From assembly GCF_042433955.1 (NCBI RefSeq), contig NZ_JBHLUH010000073.1, forward strand, positions 124,001 through 188,000: 64,000 nucleotides of DNA, read 5' to 3'. The stretch is from Phytohabitans kaempferiae. GTDB lineage: Bacteria; Actinomycetota; Actinomycetes; Mycobacteriales; Micromonosporaceae. Below are positions 61,698-64,000 of the stretch, one piece after another. Positions within the stretch are counted from its first letter, which is position 1; every line of letters begins with the position of its first letter. Position numbers and translations under genes: made by a program. The notes under the pieces are model-generated. The model worked only from the letters and a program-made list of their open reading frames with translations. It did not search any database and was not told where the DNA came from.

Positions 61698-62456
61698 CTA
61701 GCGTTCACCGATGGGTACTCCGTCGCGATCCGCCTCCAACGGATCGACGATCGCCCCCTGCGCGGTCAGCGTGCCCTGCGCCAGCCGGGTCGCCCGAGGG
61801 GGCACCGGCGGCTCCAGGTCGGCCACCACGCGGAGGCCGGCAAGAACGTCATCGGGCCGTACGGACGGGGTGACCTGCCGTACGACTAGGTCGAGTATCG
61901 CACACGGTACGCCCGTGACCTCGCTAGGTGCCGCCGGGGCAGAGATCGCAGAGCTATACGCCGAGATCACAGAGATGCTAGCCACTGCCCCGCGCGTGTC
62001 GAACGTGCGCCGCCCCTGCTTCGTCAAGCGCTCCACGAGCACCTCGTCGGCGGCCGAGAACGCCACCACCGCGCGCGACAGCGTGTCGGGCTCGACCCCC
62101 GGCAGCTCGATCCGCCACGACGACGCGTCGATCCGCTCGGCGAGGCTGGTGCCGGCCGTCGCCTCGACCGCGTCGAGCACATCCAGGCCGGGTGAGAGGG
62201 CCGCGTCGAGCGAGGCGCGTACCGCCGCCGGGTCAGCGCTTGCCTGGAGGCCGATCTCGAGGTACTCCGCCTCGCTGGCGACCCCGGTCGGCGCCGCCGA
62301 GGCGTACGAGATCTTGGGGTGCGGGGTGAAGCCTTGCGAGAAGGCGATCGGCACGCCGGCCCGGCGCACCGCCCGCTCGAAGGCGCGGGCGAAGTCGCGG
62401 TGCGAGGTGAACCGGAGTGGGCCGCGCTTGGCGTACCGGATCCGGATCCGCTGCAC
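61698..62456 (-). CDS. TIGR03936-family radical-SAM-associated protein
   Basis: Predicted 252-residue protein of the DUF2344/TIGR03936 family, which is found beside (or fused to) a TIGR03960 radical-SAM protein. RIRYAKRGPLRFTSHRDFARAFERAVRR begins the family (here split at residues 4-30) and GFTPHPKISYASA is its second motif. The partner gene is directly upstream (60 bp). Role unknown; RNA modification has been proposed for such pairs. GTG 62456 is chosen. The C-terminal ~90 residues are variable. Confidence 0.9.
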   Translation of the reverse strand: MQRIRIRYAKRGPLRFTSHRDFARAFERAVRRAGVPIAFSQGFTPHPKISYASAAPTGVASEAEYLEIGLQASADPAAVRASLDAALSPGLDVLDAVEATAGTSLAERIDASSWRIELPGVEPDTLSRAVVAFSAADEVLVERLTKQGRRTFDTRGAVASISVISAYSSAISAPAAPSEVTGVPCAILDLVVRQVTPSVRPDDVLAGLRVVADLEPPVPPRATRLAQGTLTAQGAIVDPLEADRDGVPIGER

Positions 62457-62516
62457 GACGGGCGCCTGGCCCCCCTCAGGCTGTGGTTTCCTGCTGATCG
62501 TGGTGCTCCCGTCGGG

Positions 62517-64000
62517 TCAGCGGGCGGTGGAGACAGGCGTCAGTGGCAGCAGCTTACGGCCGGTCGGACCGATCTGGATCTCGGTGTCCATCGACGGGCA
62601 CACGCCACAGTCGAAGCACGGGGTCCAGCGGCAGTCGTCCTGCTCGTACTCGGAGACGGAATCCTGCCAGTCCTGCCACAGCCAGTCTTTGTCGAGGCCG
62701 GAGTCGAGGTGGTCCCAGGGCAGCACCTCGGTCTCGTCCCGCTCGCGGGTCGTGTACCAGTCGAGGTCGACGCCGAAGCCGGGCAGCACGTCGGTGGCCG
62801 CCTCGACCCACCGCTGGTAGGAGAAGTGCTCGCTCCAGCCGTCGAAGCGGCCGCCCCGCTCCCAGACCCGCCGGATCACCGCGCCGACCCGGCGGTCACC
62901 ACGGGAGAGCAGTCCCTCGATCAGCGACGGCTCGCCGTCGTGGTACCGGAAGCCGATGGCCCGGCCCAGCGACCGGTCCGAGTTGATCTCGGCCTTCAGC
63001 TTTCGCAGCCGGTTGTCGATCACCTCGGGCGTGCACATCGAGGCCCACTGGAACGGCGTGTGCGGCTTGGGCACGAAGCCGCCGATCGAGACCGTGCACC
63101 GGATGTCCTTGGAGCCGGTGGCGGCCCGGCCGGCCCGGATCACCTCGTGGGCGAGGCGGGCGATCTGCAGCACGTCTTCGTCGGTCTCGGTGGGCAGGCC
63201 ACACATGAAGTAGAGCTTCACCTGGCGCCAGCCGTTGCTGTAGGCCGTGACGACGGTGCGGATGAGGTCTTCCTCCGACACCATCTTGTTGATCACCTTG
63301 CGGATGCGCTCCGAGCCGCCCTCGGGCGCGAAGGTGAGCCCGGTGCGCCGCCCGTTGCGGGACAGCTCCTGGGCCAGCGTGATGTTGAAGGCGTCGACCC
63401 GGGTCGACGGCAGCGAGAGCGAGACGTTGGTGCCCTCGTACTGCTGGGCGAGGCCGGAGCAGATGTCGCCGATCTCGGAGTGGTCGGCCGAGGAGAGCGA
63501 GAGGAGCCCCACCTCGGAGAAGCCGGAGAACTCCAGCCCCTCCTTCACCATCTGGCCGACCGTGGTGATCGACCGCTCGCGCACCGGCCGCGTGATCATG
63601 CCAGCCTGGCAGAAGCGGCAGCCGCGCGTGCAGCCCCGGAAGATCTCCACCGCGTAGCGCTCGTGCACCGTCTCGGCGAGCGGCACCAGCGGCTTCTTGG
63701 GGTAGGGCCACTCGTCGAGGTTCATCGTCGTGCGCTTGTGCACGCGAAACGGCACATCCGCCCGGTTGGGCACCACGCGCTGGATCCGCCCGTCGGGCAG
63801 GTAGTCGACGTCGTAGAAGCGCGGCACGTAGACGCTCTCCGTGCGGGCCAGTCGGAGCAGCAGCTCGTCACGCCCGCCAGGTGACCCCTCGGCCTTCCAC
63901 GCGCGGACGATCTGGGTGATCTCCAGCACGGCTTCCTCGCCGTCGCCGAGCACCGCCGCGTCGACGAAGTCGGCGATCGGCTCGGGGTTGAACGCCGCGT
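62517..64000 (-). CDS. TIGR03960-family B12-binding radical SAM protein (5' end outside)
   Basis: The reading frame stays open to the right edge, so only the C-terminal ~495 of a usual ~640 residues are visible; the N-terminal part and start are beyond 64000. The radical-SAM cluster is FRGCTRGCRFCQAG with the Cys pattern CxxxCxxC; PEGGSERIRKVINK and YFMCGLPTETDED follow, and the C-terminus has CFDCGVC. It works with the TIGR03936 protein downstream; reaction unknown. ATG 63953 is an internal GTG/ATG candidate and should not be taken as the true start. Confidence 0.92.
   Translation of the reverse strand, partial: AAFNPEPIADFVDAAVLGDGEEAVLEITQIVRAWKAEGSPGGRDELLLRLARTESVYVPRFYDVDYLPDGRIQRVVPNRADVPFRVHKRTTMNLDEWPYPKKPLVPLAETVHERYAVEIFRGCTRGCRFCQAGMITRPVRERSITTVGQMVKEGLEFSGFSEVGLLSLSSADHSEIGDICSGLAQQYEGTNVSLSLPSTRVDAFNITLAQELSRNGRRTGLTFAPEGGSERIRKVINKMVSEEDLIRTVVTAYSNGWRQVKLYFMCGLPTETDEDVLQIARLAHEVIRAGRAATGSKDIRCTVSIGGFVPKPHTPFQWASMCTPEVIDNRLRKLKAEINSDRSLGRAIGFRYHDGEPSLIEGLLSRGDRRVGAVIRRVWERGGRFDGWSEHFSYQRWVEAATDVLPGFGVDLDWYTTRERDETEVLPWDHLDSGLDKDWLWQDWQDSVSEYEQDDCRWTPCFDCGVCPSMDTEIQIGPTGRKLLPLTPVSTAR

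Overview
The window looks like chromosomal core DNA from a very GC-rich actinomycete, most likely a member of the Micromonosporaceae. Gene order supports this: hrcA-dnaJ-rsmE, phoH-ybeY-corC-CDA-like-era, comEA-comEC-holA-rpsT-lepA-hemW, pepN-nadD-rsfS-phosphoglycerate mutase-like-DegV, and the radical-SAM pair followed by RNase E/G, rplU, rpmA and obgE. GTG and TTG starts, 1-8 nt start/stop overlaps and DUF397/DUF4240 families fit too. I cannot name the genus. There is no prophage, CRISPR array, tRNA or rRNA that I can see.

Layout. 0.1-6.4 kb: a small membrane protein, a repeat-filled convergent gap, then a leftward run with a membrane permease, its TIGR03943 partner, a SIS-domain protein, a DUF6328 protein and a large acyl-CoA dehydrogenase; a Zur-box-like palindrome lies in front of the permease. 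6.6-9.5 kb: a TPP riboswitch followed by ykoE-ykoD-ykoC, a thiamine-precursor ECF transporter. 9.6-12.3 kb: a HAD hydrolase, then a zone of decay with a haem peroxidase remnant and a broken S1 protease. 12.6-24.7 kb: an unexplained two-gene unit, then uppS, recO, a DUF4097 lipoprotein, an acyltransferase, era, corC, ybeY, phoH, a serine hydrolase, a HIT protein and a secreted trypsin-like protease. 24.9-31.2 kb: a GH3 glycosidase, then rsmE, dnaJ and hrcA with a CIRCE operator, and a DUF4870 protein. 31.5-46 kb: hemW, a crotonase, lepA and neighbours, rpsT, holA, comEA-comEC. 46-52.3 kb: DegV, nadD, rsfS, pepN and a DUF397 protein. 52.4-55.3 kb: a Trp-rich leader peptide and attenuator before trpS, then a DHA2 exporter. 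55.6-64 kb: GNAT, obgE, rpmA, rplU, a lipoprotein, RNase E/G and the radical-SAM pair; the last gene runs off the right edge.

Regulation readable from sequence: TPP riboswitch (thiamine transport), CIRCE (hrcA-dnaJ), Zur-like operator (metal permease), translation-coupled attenuation (trpS), two DnaA-box-like sites ahead of comEA, and several intrinsic terminators.

Most unusual signal: a dispersed, highly structured repeat family. A ~58 bp module with an internal GCTGC/GCAGC hairpin occurs four times (near 1.0, 31.3, 40.0 and 55.4 kb), always between two genes that converge tail to tail. In three of the four places it is coupled to a 139 bp element with 16 bp perfect terminal inverted repeats; one copy of that element is truncated exactly at the hemW stop codon. 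No transposase is encoded in the window, so the elements would have to be mobilised in trans or act as structural/terminator sequences.
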